64,000 bases of DNA from Shewanella chilikensis (GCF_002836945.1 NZ_NIJM01000003.1:1-64000), one strand, 5' to 3'; positions 46,938 to 55,585 are shown, numbered from the stretch's first letter. Translations and numbers: made by a program. The notes: generated from the letters alone by a model not told the origin.

Positions 46938-48040
46938 AAGGCAAACCGCTGACAGCACTTGAAGCCAGTCTGGGTGAAGGTTTGAGCTGTGAGCTCAATG
47001 CCGCCCTCAAGCGGCTACAGTTGTGGCCGCTTGAAGGGGCCAAGCCGCTCACCCTTGGGCTAAGCAACCAAAACTGGCTCTTGCAGGCCGGTAGCGAGTC
47101 AATGGTGCTGAGAGTCAACTCCCCGGGCTCAGACCGTATCTGCGACAGAAACAACGAACTGGCATGTTGGCGGGTTGCCGAGAAGGCGAACCTGGCACCA
47201 GGGCTGATTTGGGTCAGCGCTGACAAGGGGTTATATCTGAGCCGCTTTATCGAACAAGCGCCGCAAGCCAACTGGCAGCAGTTACTCGCATCCAAAGGCG
47301 CGGCCGAGATCGCAAGCGCGGCTCAAAAAGCCTATGCAAACTCAAAGAACCTCTCTGGCCTGCCTGAGCACAAACATGAGCCTAGACATGATTCTAAACA
47401 TGAGCCTAGACACGAGTCTAAACATGAAGGTGGCTCAGGCGCTGTATTGGGAGCCAAGCAAGGCAAATCACCTCAGGCCTTACTGCTGGAGTTGCTGCTG
47501 GGGCTGAGGGGCTTGCCGGCCCCCAAGCTCGAAATCAGTGTTGCCGAGCAGTGGCGCATCTATCTGGAGCGGCTCGATGGCATGGCTCTGAGCCGGGTGC
47601 AGCCTTCAAGCTGGCAACAGCGGCTCATGCAACTTCACTCGGCCCAAGGGTTATTCGAGCAGTGCAGCACTCGGCTGGAGGCCTGTCTGCTGAGGCCTCA
47701 GTATTGTCACAGGGATCTCAATCCTCATAACCTGTTGCTGGCCGAGGATGGACTCAAGTGCGTCGATTTTGAATATGCCTGCGCTTCCCACCCGCTGTTT
47801 GAGTTGGCCGGGGTGCTGTCATCCCATCAACTGAGCGCCGAGGGGCAACAGTGGCTCATCTATCACTATCTTGAGCAGCATCCGCATTTAACCGGCGATG
47901 CTCACCTGGCCGTGGCTGCAGCCGTCGATGTCTACTGGCTGTTTGCCTGCTGCTGGGCCTTGCAGATGGCCTGGGACAATCAGCAGCAGTCTTATCTCGA
48001 CTGGTTTGATGACTTCTGGCATCTTGTAAAGCATCAATGA
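46934..48040 (+). CDS. Aminoglycoside/choline-type phosphotransferase, probable thiamine kinase
   Basis: The 368-residue protein has the small-molecule kinase fold: NQNWLLQAGSESMVLRVNSP N-lobe strands (here SNQNWLLQAGSESMVLRVN), catalytic CHRDLNPHNLLL near residue 257 and CVDFEYACASHPLFELA as the metal-binding loop. ThiK of E. coli is the same family and is near hinT/ycfL there, and PnuT is coupled to it here, so the substrate is most likely thiamine. Between residues about 145 and 165 there is an odd insert KHEPRHDSKHEPRHESKHEG (tandem repeat). It is longer than ThiK (274). Confidence 0.78.
   Translation: MKGKPLTALEASLGEGLSCELNAALKRLQLWPLEGAKPLTLGLSNQNWLLQAGSESMVLRVNSPGSDRICDRNNELACWRVAEKANLAPGLIWVSADKGLYLSRFIEQAPQANWQQLLASKGAAEIASAAQKAYANSKNLSGLPEHKHEPRHDSKHEPRHESKHEGGSGAVLGAKQGKSPQALLLELLLGLRGLPAPKLEISVAEQWRIYLERLDGMALSRVQPSSWQQRLMQLHSAQGLFEQCSTRLEACLLRPQYCHRDLNPHNLLLAEDGLKCVDFEYACASHPLFELAGVLSSHQLSAEGQQWLIYHYLEQHPHLTGDAHLAVAAAVDVYWLFACCWALQMAWDNQQQSYLDWFDDFWHLVKHQ
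47372..47427 (+). repeat. 24-bp tandem repeat inside the kinase gene
   Basis: Two 24-base copies (47372-47395 and 47396-47419) plus a partial third encode KHEPRHDS, KHEPRHES and KHEG. The copies differ at three positions (T to C, A to G/T changes near the end), so the repeat is in frame and can change length without frameshift. Confidence 0.8.
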
Positions 48041-48092
48041 GTCAGGCAGGGAAGCTGTCGCCTGGCCTTAGCCAACTTAAAGTATTTAATGG

Positions 48093-48932
48093 ATGAAACG
48101 CATTGTTATTGCCCTGGCGCTGCTTATTGCGCTCAGTGCCTGCTCCACCAAGGTCAGCTATTATTTCCTCGATTGGGCCATAGAGTGGCAGCTGGAAGAT
48201 TATGTCACTCTCAACCGGCAACAGGAGCAGGCGTTTGACGCCATTCTCGACCCTTTTCTCGCCTGGCATCGCAGCCAGGAGTTACCCAGATACAGTGCCC
48301 AGTTAAAAACGCTGCAAACCGAGCTTGCCGATGGCACTTTAACGCCACAGAGTTGGCGCCATCATGTGGATATGGCAAGAGATCACTGGTTTCGGCTGTT
48401 TGCCCAGGTGTTTGACGATCTTTTGCCCCTTATCGCTTCTTTGAGTGACAAGCAGGTCGCCCAGGTGATAGCCAAACTGGAGGCCGATGAGCAGGAGCTG
48501 GTGGATGAATACAAGGACAAAAACCAGGAACAACTGATTGAAGATGCGGATGAACGGCTGGAGGAGCTGTTTGCCGATTGGCTGGGGCGTTTGAGTGAGC
48601 AGCAAAAGGCCCTGATCCATGAACACAATAGCCGCCGACTGGCGACCCTGGATATGTGGCTCGAGTATCGTCACGAGTGGCTCCGGCAGTTCAAACAAGC
48701 CTTGCTGCAACGCAGTGATTCTGACTTGTTGGCGCAGCGCTTGCGGCTGCTGATGACATCGCCCGATGAGCTCAAGTCAGATGTGCACAAGCAGAAATTG
48801 GCGCAGAACACGGAAAACTTCGGCATGCTGTTGTTGCAACTGCACCAGAGCCTGAGTGAGCGCCAGCAAAAGCACTTCAAGCGTAAGCTGGGCAACTTGA
48901 TTGACGATCTGGATGAACTGAGTCAGGCATAG
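48093..48932 (+). CDS. DUF6279-type lipoprotein
   Basis: 279 residues with lipobox LSAC (Cys17). It is strongly helical and charged (Gln/Glu/Arg-rich) in the mature part. The start STKVSYYFLDWAIEWQLEDYVTL is typical of this gammaproteobacterial lipoprotein family of unknown function. Located 52 bases after the kinase gene. Confidence 0.8.
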   Translation: MKRIVIALALLIALSACSTKVSYYFLDWAIEWQLEDYVTLNRQQEQAFDAILDPFLAWHRSQELPRYSAQLKTLQTELADGTLTPQSWRHHVDMARDHWFRLFAQVFDDLLPLIASLSDKQVAQVIAKLEADEQELVDEYKDKNQEQLIEDADERLEELFADWLGRLSEQQKALIHEHNSRRLATLDMWLEYRHEWLRQFKQALLQRSDSDLLAQRLRLLMTSPDELKSDVHKQKLAQNTENFGMLLLQLHQSLSERQQKHFKRKLGNLIDDLDELSQA

Positions 48933-49148
48933 CCCTGAGCTTATGGGGTCGTAAAGCGGGTCTTTGGTCTGTAGAACGGGCATTGGGCTATTTGCCCGCG
49001 AACCACGCCTTGCATCCAGGCCCTTAAGTGGACGCAGAGCAGACATGGGGCTTGTTCGCACCTTTCTAAACTAAAGACTGAAATAAAATCGCTTATTGCC
49101 GGGTCAACTGCAGCATGACAGAAATACTCCCCGAATAAGGACGCTTTA

Positions 49149-49760
49149 ATGCAAGTCATCATTCAAACCTATGCGGCATTTTTGAAATCACTGCGCCACT
49201 TCGATGGCCTGGCACCGTTGGCATTGCGGCTCTATCTGGCGCCGGTGCTGGTGCAGGCCGGTTACAATAAACTCAGCCACTTCAGCGACACAGCGGCCTG
49301 GTTCGGTAATCCGGATTGGGGGCTGGGCTTGCCCATGCCTGAAGTGATGGTGGCGCTGGCGGCCGGGACCGAATTTTTTGGTGGCTTGCTGCTTCTGCTC
49401 GGGTTGGCCACACGGCTGGTGGCTATCCCCATGAGTATTACCATGTTGGTGGCGGCCTTCAGTGTGCACTGGTCCAATGGCTGGCTGGCGATTGCCGATC
49501 CCTCATCCTGGCTCGCAAACGACAGGGTGATGGCTTCGGTGGAGAAGCTTGAGCGGGCCAAGGGGATATTGCAGCAGCACGGCAATTACGACTGGCTTAC
49601 CAGTTCGGGTAACCTGGTGATCCTCAACAACGGCATTGAGTTTGCGATCACCTATTTCATTATGCTGTTGGTATTGCTGTTTATGGGCGGCGGTCGTTAC
49701 ACCAGTGTGGACTATTTTATTGGCCGTAAATGGCTACCCAAAACCGTTAATCTCGGCTGA
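49149..49760 (+). CDS. DoxX-family membrane protein
   Basis: 203 residues with the DoxX pattern: LALRLYLAPVLVQAGYNKL first span, then AAGTEFFGGLLLLLGLATRL, and a later hydrophobic segment ending YFIMLLVLLFMGG. DoxX proteins are small membrane proteins linked to quinone- or thiosulfate-related redox in some bacteria; the role here is unknown. A moderate SD (AAGGA) lies ahead of the ATG. Confidence 0.85.
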   Translation: MQVIIQTYAAFLKSLRHFDGLAPLALRLYLAPVLVQAGYNKLSHFSDTAAWFGNPDWGLGLPMPEVMVALAAGTEFFGGLLLLLGLATRLVAIPMSITMLVAAFSVHWSNGWLAIADPSSWLANDRVMASVEKLERAKGILQQHGNYDWLTSSGNLVILNNGIEFAITYFIMLLVLLFMGGGRYTSVDYFIGRKWLPKTVNLG

Positions 49761-49860
49761 TTGTTGCTTAAAACAACTCGTCCCGGCTTATTGCCTCTGG
49801 CGATCCGGGGCGGATTTGGTATCCTGTGAAGTCATTGATATCTCAGCTGAGGATCGCGCA

Positions 49861-50409
49861 TTGGACGCACTTACTCTTCTTCTTACCCGACAATCATGTC
49901 CACGACTGCAGGCTCCGGCGCCGAATGAAGCGCAACTGAAAATTATCCTGGATGCCGCGGCCAGAGTACCGGATCACGGTGGCCTGGCGCCCTGGGAGTT
50001 TATTATTGCTACCGGTGAAGGGCTCAATCGCCTGGCAGATATTTTTGTTGCAGCCGCCACAGCAGATGGTGCCGACGAGGGCTTTATCAACAAGGCTGCC
50101 GGTTTGCCGCTCAGAGCGCCTATGGTAATCACTGTGGTTGCCAAGACCAAAGATCATCCCAAGGTGCCTGAGCTGGAGCAGCAATTGGCAGCCGGCTGCG
50201 CCGTGATGGCGATGCAGCAGGCCGCATTTGCCCTGGGGCTTGGCGGAATATGGCGCACTGGCGCCTTTGCCTTTGACTCTACGGTCAACACGGCACTGGG
50301 GCTCGATGGCAGCGATCAGATAGTGGGCTTTCTCTATCTGGGCACCCCTGTGGTTGAAGCGCCGCTCAAAGCCACCAAAGAGGGCAGCGCCTTTGCCCGC
50401 TATCTCTGA
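49861..50409 (+). CDS. YdjA-like FMN nitroreductase
   Basis: The 182-residue product aligns with E. coli YdjA (183): start DALTLLLTRQSC, then ILDAAARVPDHGGLAPWEF, ITVVAKTKDHPKVPELEQQ and LGGIWRTGAF, ending with GFLYLGTP. Start is a TTG at 49861 (MDAL by homology). The longer frame upstream crosses from doxX and is not used. NAD(P)H-dependent reduction of nitro or quinone compounds is the expected activity. Confidence 0.87.
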   Translation: MDALTLLLTRQSCPRLQAPAPNEAQLKIILDAAARVPDHGGLAPWEFIIATGEGLNRLADIFVAAATADGADEGFINKAAGLPLRAPMVITVVAKTKDHPKVPELEQQLAAGCAVMAMQQAAFALGLGGIWRTGAFAFDSTVNTALGLDGSDQIVGFLYLGTPVVEAPLKATKEGSAFARYL

Positions 50410-50476
50410 TAGCTGCCGGACACTCAATGGCGGAAAGCTTGCCATGGGCTAAGCTCATGGCATCAAGCTATTGTAC

Positions 50477-51214
50477 TCAGTTGCCTACCGCAACCCCCAC
50501 CTCCAGGCGCTCGAACCAGTCGAGAAACTCAGGTATCTGTTCGCCCCTGAATATCCGCCCGTGCTGCGGACATAAATAGTCCAGCTCCAGCTCTCTTATT
50601 CTGGCTATCCAGTCCTGCTTGGCGCGGTTGGAGGGCATCCATCTTTGATGGAAAAAGCGCATCTTCTCGGTGTGACGGCCAAAGTCATCGACAAACAGCC
50701 CGGCATCCGCGTCTTCCAGTGCCGCACCTATATCGCCCGACATCAGCACTTTGCCGATAGGGTCGTAGACATGAAAATTGCCAGAAGCGTGCAGATAATG
50801 CGCCGGGATAAACTGCACCTCTACGCCATCGAGCGTCAGCTTGTCGCCTTGATCTTTAATGGCCTGGTATTGAATATGCTCCATTCCGAAATGGCGGATG
50901 AAACCTTCCCAAATCCAGGGCGCGTGCAGCTGGGCCCGCTCCAGAGTCTGATCCCACAACCCCAGGGAGGAGATGATATCGGGATCCTGATGGGAGGCGA
51001 ATAGATGGGTGAGCTGCTCTATGGGGATGTGACAAACCACATTGGCCAGCATGGGGGCAAATAGCTCTATGCCCCCCGGGTCCATCAGCAGAGCCTGCTC
51101 GGCAGTGACCAACATATATTGATTGGTGTCTATGATGCCGTCGGGTTTGTCCGGATCCCGGCCAAAATAGATCCATTTGTGGCTATGGGTTTCCAACAAG
51201 AGTTGGCTCTTCAT
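50477..51214 (-). CDS. Metallo-beta-lactamase-fold di-iron (ODP-like) protein
   Basis: The 245-residue MBL-fold protein carries a di-iron ligand set like oxygen-binding di-iron proteins (ODP) and flavodiiron proteins: HQDPD at 75-79, His139 (PAHYLHA), Asp161 (SGDIGAAL) and His218 (CPQHGRIF). There is no flavodoxin domain. In several bacteria such stand-alone ODP is a sensor of O2 or iron that partners with chemotaxis proteins. Its neighbour, a receptor-like helical gene, supports that. Confidence 0.8.
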   Translation of the reverse strand: MKSQLLLETHSHKWIYFGRDPDKPDGIIDTNQYMLVTAEQALLMDPGGIELFAPMLANVVCHIPIEQLTHLFASHQDPDIISSLGLWDQTLERAQLHAPWIWEGFIRHFGMEHIQYQAIKDQGDKLTLDGVEVQFIPAHYLHASGNFHVYDPIGKVLMSGDIGAALEDADAGLFVDDFGRHTEKMRFFHQRWMPSNRAKQDWIARIRELELDYLCPQHGRIFRGEQIPEFLDWFERLEVGVAVGN

Positions 51215-51226
51215 CCCTGTACTCCC

Positions 51227-51835
51227 TTATTGTTCAAGTAATTGAATCGCCTTATCTACCTGAGTGCGGATCGCCCCGGCAGCAGCATCGACCCGGTTGG
51301 CAACATGGTTGAAAGTGGCCTGGTCGGCGGGTTTTATCCGGCAGGCTTCGATGCGGCACAGCGAGGCCAGCACTTTGGCGGTTTTCAGCTGCTGGCAGAG
51401 CTCTTCCAGTTGCAATTCAATATCCAGGCTCAGGTGTTTGCACTGTTGCTCAAGGGCCGTAAAGTGTTGGCTGTTCTTCTCCAGCGCCGGCGTGATACTG
51501 TCGCCATAACGGGCTTTACGGGCTTTCTCCCTGGCGCGGGCAAATTGCAGCATCGCCTTGCGGACTCGGGTCTGCTCGCTGGTCAGGCGGCTGATGGTCT
51601 GTGCCAGATGATTGATTCTCGCGGCTGAGTGGGTGGTGAAATGCGCCAGTTCGTCGATGGAGTGGGTCAGCGCCTTAAAGCCCAGCGCCATGCTGCCGGC
51701 GCGAATCGATGCCGCCTGGGCATTGCTGGCGATAATATTAATCTCTTTGCAGTGGCCCTGAGTCTTTTCCAGTTCGGCGGCTATGATGGCGGCACGAACA
51801 TAGAACTGACGCGTTGGTTGACGTTCTGATCCCAT
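51227..51835 (-). CDS. Short methyl-accepting-chemotaxis-like cytoplasmic protein
   Basis: The 202-residue protein is all-helical with no membrane span. Near residues 29-65 it has INIIASNAQAASIRAG followed by GFKALTHSIDELAHF, a recognisable but diverged version of the chemoreceptor tip (INLIALNAAIEAARAG, then VADEVRKLA). Only about 30 residues precede the tip, so the normal antiparallel hairpin has lost most of its first strand. It lies 12 bases upstream of the ODP-like gene on the same strand, so they are co-transcribed. Confidence 0.7.
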   Translation of the reverse strand: MGSERQPTRQFYVRAAIIAAELEKTQGHCKEINIIASNAQAASIRAGSMALGFKALTHSIDELAHFTTHSAARINHLAQTISRLTSEQTRVRKAMLQFARAREKARKARYGDSITPALEKNSQHFTALEQQCKHLSLDIELQLEELCQQLKTAKVLASLCRIEACRIKPADQATFNHVANRVDAAAGAIRTQVDKAIQLLEQ

Positions 51836-52035
51836 AATTCACTGTTTTACAGTCATAATCCTGTTTGAGAGTATAGAAGATAATTAACTTCCCAACAGGC
51901 GCGAGCTGATTTTTCCCATCAATGGAGTCAAGCTACAACTCAAGCGCTTGAATTTGCACTCTGTTTAGCTTGAAGAGCCTCTTTGAGAATAGATGTTTAG
52001 TGTTGTAACTATATGAATTGAAAGTTTTATTTTGA
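51836..52035. other. AT-rich intergenic region
   Basis: The 282-base gap 51836-52117 between the divergent chemoreceptor-like and oxygenase genes has no coding sequence. Its left half should hold the promoter of the minus-strand pair; the right half holds the promoter and hairpin listed separately. Confidence 0.35.
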
Positions 52036-52064
52036 TTGTCAGCCCAAATCGAATGCTCTAGTAT
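52036..52064 (+). promoter_or_regulatory. Probable promoter of the 2OG-oxygenase gene
   Basis: TTGTCA (52036-52041) and TAGTAT (52059-52064) with exact 17-base spacing; transcription would start near 52070, about 45 bases before the GTG. Confidence 0.5.
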
Positions 52065-52081
52065 CCGCTGCTATCAGAATC

Positions 52082-52113
52082 GGCCCCTGCTTTATTCAAG
52101 TGGGGGCTTTTTA
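52082..52113 (+). terminator. Attenuator-like hairpin before the 2OG-oxygenase start
   Basis: GGCCCC-type arm and GGGGGCTTTTT form a stem-loop with T run that ends only a few bases before the GTG at 52118. It lies between the promoter and the gene, so it could terminate early transcripts or hide the start site. Confidence 0.45.
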
Positions 52114-52117
52114 GGTT

Positions 52118-52798
52118 GTGGCTTTGTCAATAAATAGGCAACAACAGCCGCTGCATTTCAGAGAGGATACCCATTTGGTTTCGCTGTTAAACGATGAACT
52201 ATTGGACAGGATTGCCGATGCACTTACGGACAAGGGATACATAGTGCTTGAGGATGTGCTGCCGGAGACATTGAGTAACGCATTGCTGGATAAGGTTAAC
52301 CACTCGCCGGTAGAGAGCTTTCGCTGGGCTGAAATCGGCCGTGGTAATGAGCGCGTGCGCGAACAGGAGATACGTTCAGACAGGATCCGCTGGTTGAATG
52401 AACAACAACAGCCGGATGCCGACTATTTGGAATACATGGCCTGCTTGCGTCATGGGCTTAACCGGCGCCTGTTTATGGGGCTATTCGATTATGAAAGCCA
52501 TTACGCCTTTTACCGCCCTGGTACTTTTTACCGTAAACACCTGGACGCGCTGCGGGGCAGTCGCAACCGGATCTTGACCACGGTCTTCTTCCTGAATCCC
52601 GACTGGCAACAGGGGGATGGCGGCGAGCTGATGCTCTATGAAGAAAACGATGTTCTGCTTGAGCAGATCCCGCCGAGAATGGGCACTCTGGTGATTTTCC
52701 TGAGCGAGCGTTTCCCCCATGAAGTACTGCCAACCCATAAAGATCGCGCCAGCATAGCCGGTTGGTTTCGGGTTGCCGGTAGTTATGAACTGCCATAA
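52118..52798 (+). CDS. 2-oxoglutarate/Fe(II) oxygenase (SM-20 / prolyl-hydroxylase-like)
   Basis: The 226-residue protein carries the double-stranded beta-helix iron site: His141 and Asp143 (HLDALRG), His201 (FPHEVLP) and 2-oxoglutarate-binding Arg210, followed by ASIAGWFR. This matches bacterial homologs of oxygen-sensing prolyl hydroxylases (in Pseudomonas one hydroxylates EF-Tu). Start is a GTG with weak AGG ahead of it. Confidence 0.85.
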   Translation: MALSINRQQQPLHFREDTHLVSLLNDELLDRIADALTDKGYIVLEDVLPETLSNALLDKVNHSPVESFRWAEIGRGNERVREQEIRSDRIRWLNEQQQPDADYLEYMACLRHGLNRRLFMGLFDYESHYAFYRPGTFYRKHLDALRGSRNRILTTVFFLNPDWQQGDGGELMLYEENDVLLEQIPPRMGTLVIFLSERFPHEVLPTHKDRASIAGWFRVAGSYELP

Positions 52799-52879
52799 AT
52801 AACACTACTGGCATGTTGCCTCTGGGCGGTATTTTTGAGCACAAGCTTAGTTCAGGGGCAGCAGGCTTATGCAGTAGCT

Positions 52880-53767
52880 TCAGCTAACACTCGGTGAGCG
52901 CAGAATCTCTTCATCTACCCAATGGAGCAGTTTCTTGATGGCTTTGGATAGCACCTGGTTCTGGCGCACTATGTAACCCAGGCTGGCGGAAGGGAAGCTG
53001 GGTAGTGGCGTCATGCAGGACTGCAGGTTGAGTTTGGGATGCAGGGCGAAGTCCGGCACTATAGCGATACCGAAACCGGCTTCGGCCCAATCTATTTGGG
53101 CATCCACGCTGCCCACTTCCATGATGCGGTATTCCGACAGTTTGAGCTCAGGTAGTGCCGGGTCAATCAGATCCCGGGTGCGGGTGTCGTGTCCCAGTAG
53201 TATTAAGGTCGGTGCTTCCTGCGGGCTGGAGACTTTTCCTCTTTGCCAGGCCTTGAGATCATTTCCCAAGGCGTACCATTTCACTTGTTTCAGCTCGGTA
53301 AAATGCAGCGGTTGACTCTCTTTTTGTGCCATCACAAAGCCAAGATCGGCCTTGGCGCTTTTTACCAGGTCTGCCGCTTGCGAGGAGGTGGTGTTCAGCA
53401 GTGTCAGGTCAATGCCGGGGAATTCGGCTTTGAACGACTGAAATGGACCTATCAGCAGCCATCTGGAAATAATATCGCTGGCGGCTATGGTCATGGTGCC
53501 CTGGCACAGATCATTGATGGCATTGAGATCGGCCTGGCAACTTTGCAGCTCCATCAGGGTGTTGTGTGCACTCTTTAGCAAGCGCTCACCGGCTTGGGTC
53601 AGCCGAAATGGATTCCGCTCAATCAGCTTTACTCGGGTGGTTTGCTCCAACTGTTTGATATGTAAGCTGACATTGGGTTGAGTCATATGCAGTTCATTGG
53701 CCGCCTTGCCGAAGTGTTCCAGGCGGGCCAGGGTGACAAAGGTTTTAAGCCAGTGGAGTTCGAGCAT
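52880..53767 (-). CDS. LysR-family transcriptional regulator
   Basis: 295 residues, with an N-terminal winged HTH (FVTLARLEHFGKAANELHMT then QPNVSLHIKQLEQ, residues about 9-42) and a periplasmic-binding-like effector domain. It is divergent from purA2-type gene, 251 bases away, and convergent with the oxygenase gene; it probably regulates a neighbour (inference). Confidence 0.9.
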   Translation of the reverse strand: MLELHWLKTFVTLARLEHFGKAANELHMTQPNVSLHIKQLEQTTRVKLIERNPFRLTQAGERLLKSAHNTLMELQSCQADLNAINDLCQGTMTIAASDIISRWLLIGPFQSFKAEFPGIDLTLLNTTSSQAADLVKSAKADLGFVMAQKESQPLHFTELKQVKWYALGNDLKAWQRGKVSSPQEAPTLILLGHDTRTRDLIDPALPELKLSEYRIMEVGSVDAQIDWAEAGFGIAIVPDFALHPKLNLQSCMTPLPSFPSASLGYIVRQNQVLSKAIKKLLHWVDEEILRSPSVS

Positions 53768-54018
53768 AACAGCCTCTTTGCGAGTTTTTTAAGCGGTACT
53801 TTTTAAGCGTTAGGGCAGGCGCTTTATGGTTGGCGGCTTGGCCTTGGTCTTAGTCATGGCCTTAATCATGGCCTTGGTCACGACAATTGCCCGCTATCTT
53901 CGATTCCGATGCAAAATATCCCGATATGGATTTCTTATCAAGCCAATAATGATTATTAATTTTTCTTATTTTTGCCGTGGTCATAGGATAGACAGGTTTT
54001 TGTTTAGGAGAACTGGAA

Positions 54019-55275
54019 ATGTCGTCTATCGTTGTAGTTGGTGCAAACTGGGGTGATGAAGGTAAAGGCCGTATCGTGGACTATCTGGCAGATAGCGCGG
54101 CGGCGAGCATACGTTTTCAGGGCGGCAACAATGCCGGCCACACAGTTGTGAATGACTTTGGGACATTCAAACTGCATCAACTGCCTAGCGGCGTATTCAA
54201 TCCAAGTTGCTTGGCAGTATTGGGCCCCGGCATGGTGATAAGCCCGGCGCCACTTTCCGAAGAGATTGCCGAGGTGAAAGCCGCCGGCGTCAATGTCAAT
54301 CTGTGCATTTCCGATCGGGCGACTCTGTGCCTGCCAATCCACGCCATTGAAGATACTCTGGAAGAGGAGCGTCTTGGTGACGGCGCTTACGGTTCTACCC
54401 GCCAGGGCATTGCCCCGGCTTACGGTGACCGGGTAATGAAAAAAGGCATTCTGGTGGGTTGGTTGAAGCAGCCTGAAGTACTGCGTGAACGTATCCAGTT
54501 TATGCTGGACTGGAAACTGCCGCAGCTCAAGGCGCTGTATCCCTCCTTTGAATTTTCGCAAACCGCAGAAGAGATGACTGCCTGGTTGTTGGAAGTGTCC
54601 GCTCCTTGGCGTGATGCCATCTGCAACGTGAGCGAGCCGCTGAAAGCGCTGCAGGCAAAAGATGAAAACCTGCTGTTTGAAGCCCAGTTGGGCGCGGGTC
54701 GTGACCTGGTTTACGGTGAATACCCTTGGACCACGTCTTCCAACGTGACCGCCGCTTATGCCGGTCTCGGCAGTGGCTTACCGGCACTGCGCCCCGAGCG
54801 GGTGATTGCCGTAGCCAAGTCCTTCAGCTCATCAGTGGGAACCGGCACCTTGATAACCGCCATGGAAGAGCAGGATAACTTCCGCGAAGCTGCCAATGAG
54901 TACGGCGCGGTAACCGGGCGCCCTCGTGATATGGGCTATTTTGATGCCGTGGCCACCCGTAATGGTGTCGAGCTGCAGGCGGCCACAGAAGTGGCGCTCA
55001 CTAAACTGGATTGTTTGAGTGGGATGCAGGATCTGAAAATCTGCATCGATTATCAGGGCGAACACAGCGAAAACCCGATTTGGCCACAAACTTCTGCCTT
55101 GGCGCCGGTTTACGAGCAGATGGAAGGTTGGAGTGAAGACATCACGGCTTGCCGCACCTTTGAGAGCCTGCCACTGGCAGCACAAAAGTACGTACAGCGG
55201 GTTGAAGAGTTGATGGGCGTGCCGGTGAAAATGATCTCTGTCGGCCCGGAGCGGGCGCAGATGATCCTGCGTTAA
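54019..55275 (+). CDS. Adenylosuccinate synthetase paralog (PurA2 type)
   Basis: The 418-residue enzyme should form adenylosuccinate from IMP, Asp and GTP. The N-terminal GANWGDEGKGRIVDYLA keeps the catalytic Asp and P-loop, and FQGGNNAGHTV keeps the His. Other sites are changed: the usual GAQG region reads FEAQLGAGRDLVYG, and the R(G)IGPAYEDK motif reads RQGIAPAYGDR. It is shorter than E. coli PurA (432). Its divergence suggests a second, non-housekeeping copy. AGGAGA before the ATG. Confidence 0.85.
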   Translation: MSSIVVVGANWGDEGKGRIVDYLADSAAASIRFQGGNNAGHTVVNDFGTFKLHQLPSGVFNPSCLAVLGPGMVISPAPLSEEIAEVKAAGVNVNLCISDRATLCLPIHAIEDTLEEERLGDGAYGSTRQGIAPAYGDRVMKKGILVGWLKQPEVLRERIQFMLDWKLPQLKALYPSFEFSQTAEEMTAWLLEVSAPWRDAICNVSEPLKALQAKDENLLFEAQLGAGRDLVYGEYPWTTSSNVTAAYAGLGSGLPALRPERVIAVAKSFSSSVGTGTLITAMEEQDNFREAANEYGAVTGRPRDMGYFDAVATRNGVELQAATEVALTKLDCLSGMQDLKICIDYQGEHSENPIWPQTSALAPVYEQMEGWSEDITACRTFESLPLAAQKYVQRVEELMGVPVKMISVGPERAQMILR

Positions 55276-55290
55276 CAAGGTTGCCCGTTT

Positions 55291-55338
55291 ATGCCCAAGT
55301 CTCTCCGTGTGTGACATAGTCAAGGGAGGCTTGGGCAT
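55291..55338. repeat. Inverted repeat after purA2-type gene
   Basis: TGCCCAAG and CTTGGGCA with partly pairing inner bases (TCTCTCC / GGGAGG) form a long imperfect hairpin without a T run, just after the stop codon. The remaining gap to 55585 is AT-rich and without genes, and holds the GNAT promoter. Confidence 0.5.
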
Positions 55339-55585
55339 CACTATGCTAATTTCGCGCTTCATTTGGGTCATGCGCTTTCTCCGCTGTTAGCTATTTCCCC
55401 CTTCGCATTTCAATTTATTGCTGTCCCCTTTGAACTGACCTGCTGTTATCACTGTCTTTGTTTTTTTACAATCGTTTTGAAAGAAACTGTTTGTTAACAT
55501 TTCTCTGGTTTAATGATTTATTCATGTTAGTCTGGTATTTAAACAAGCGTTAAATCATCATCTTGCATTATTAGGGAGGCAAATC

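Noticed and set aside
53826..54056. 76-codon frame before purA2-type gene with repeated GGCCTTGGTC-like words
   Set aside because: Low-complexity Leu/Ala/Val start made by imperfect short repeats, overlaps the real gene start, no family match.
54019..55275. Phage-type PurZ (2-aminoadenine synthesis) instead of PurA
   Set aside because: The catalytic Asp of WGDEGKG is retained, whereas PurZ enzymes replace it; no other Z-genome genes are nearby.
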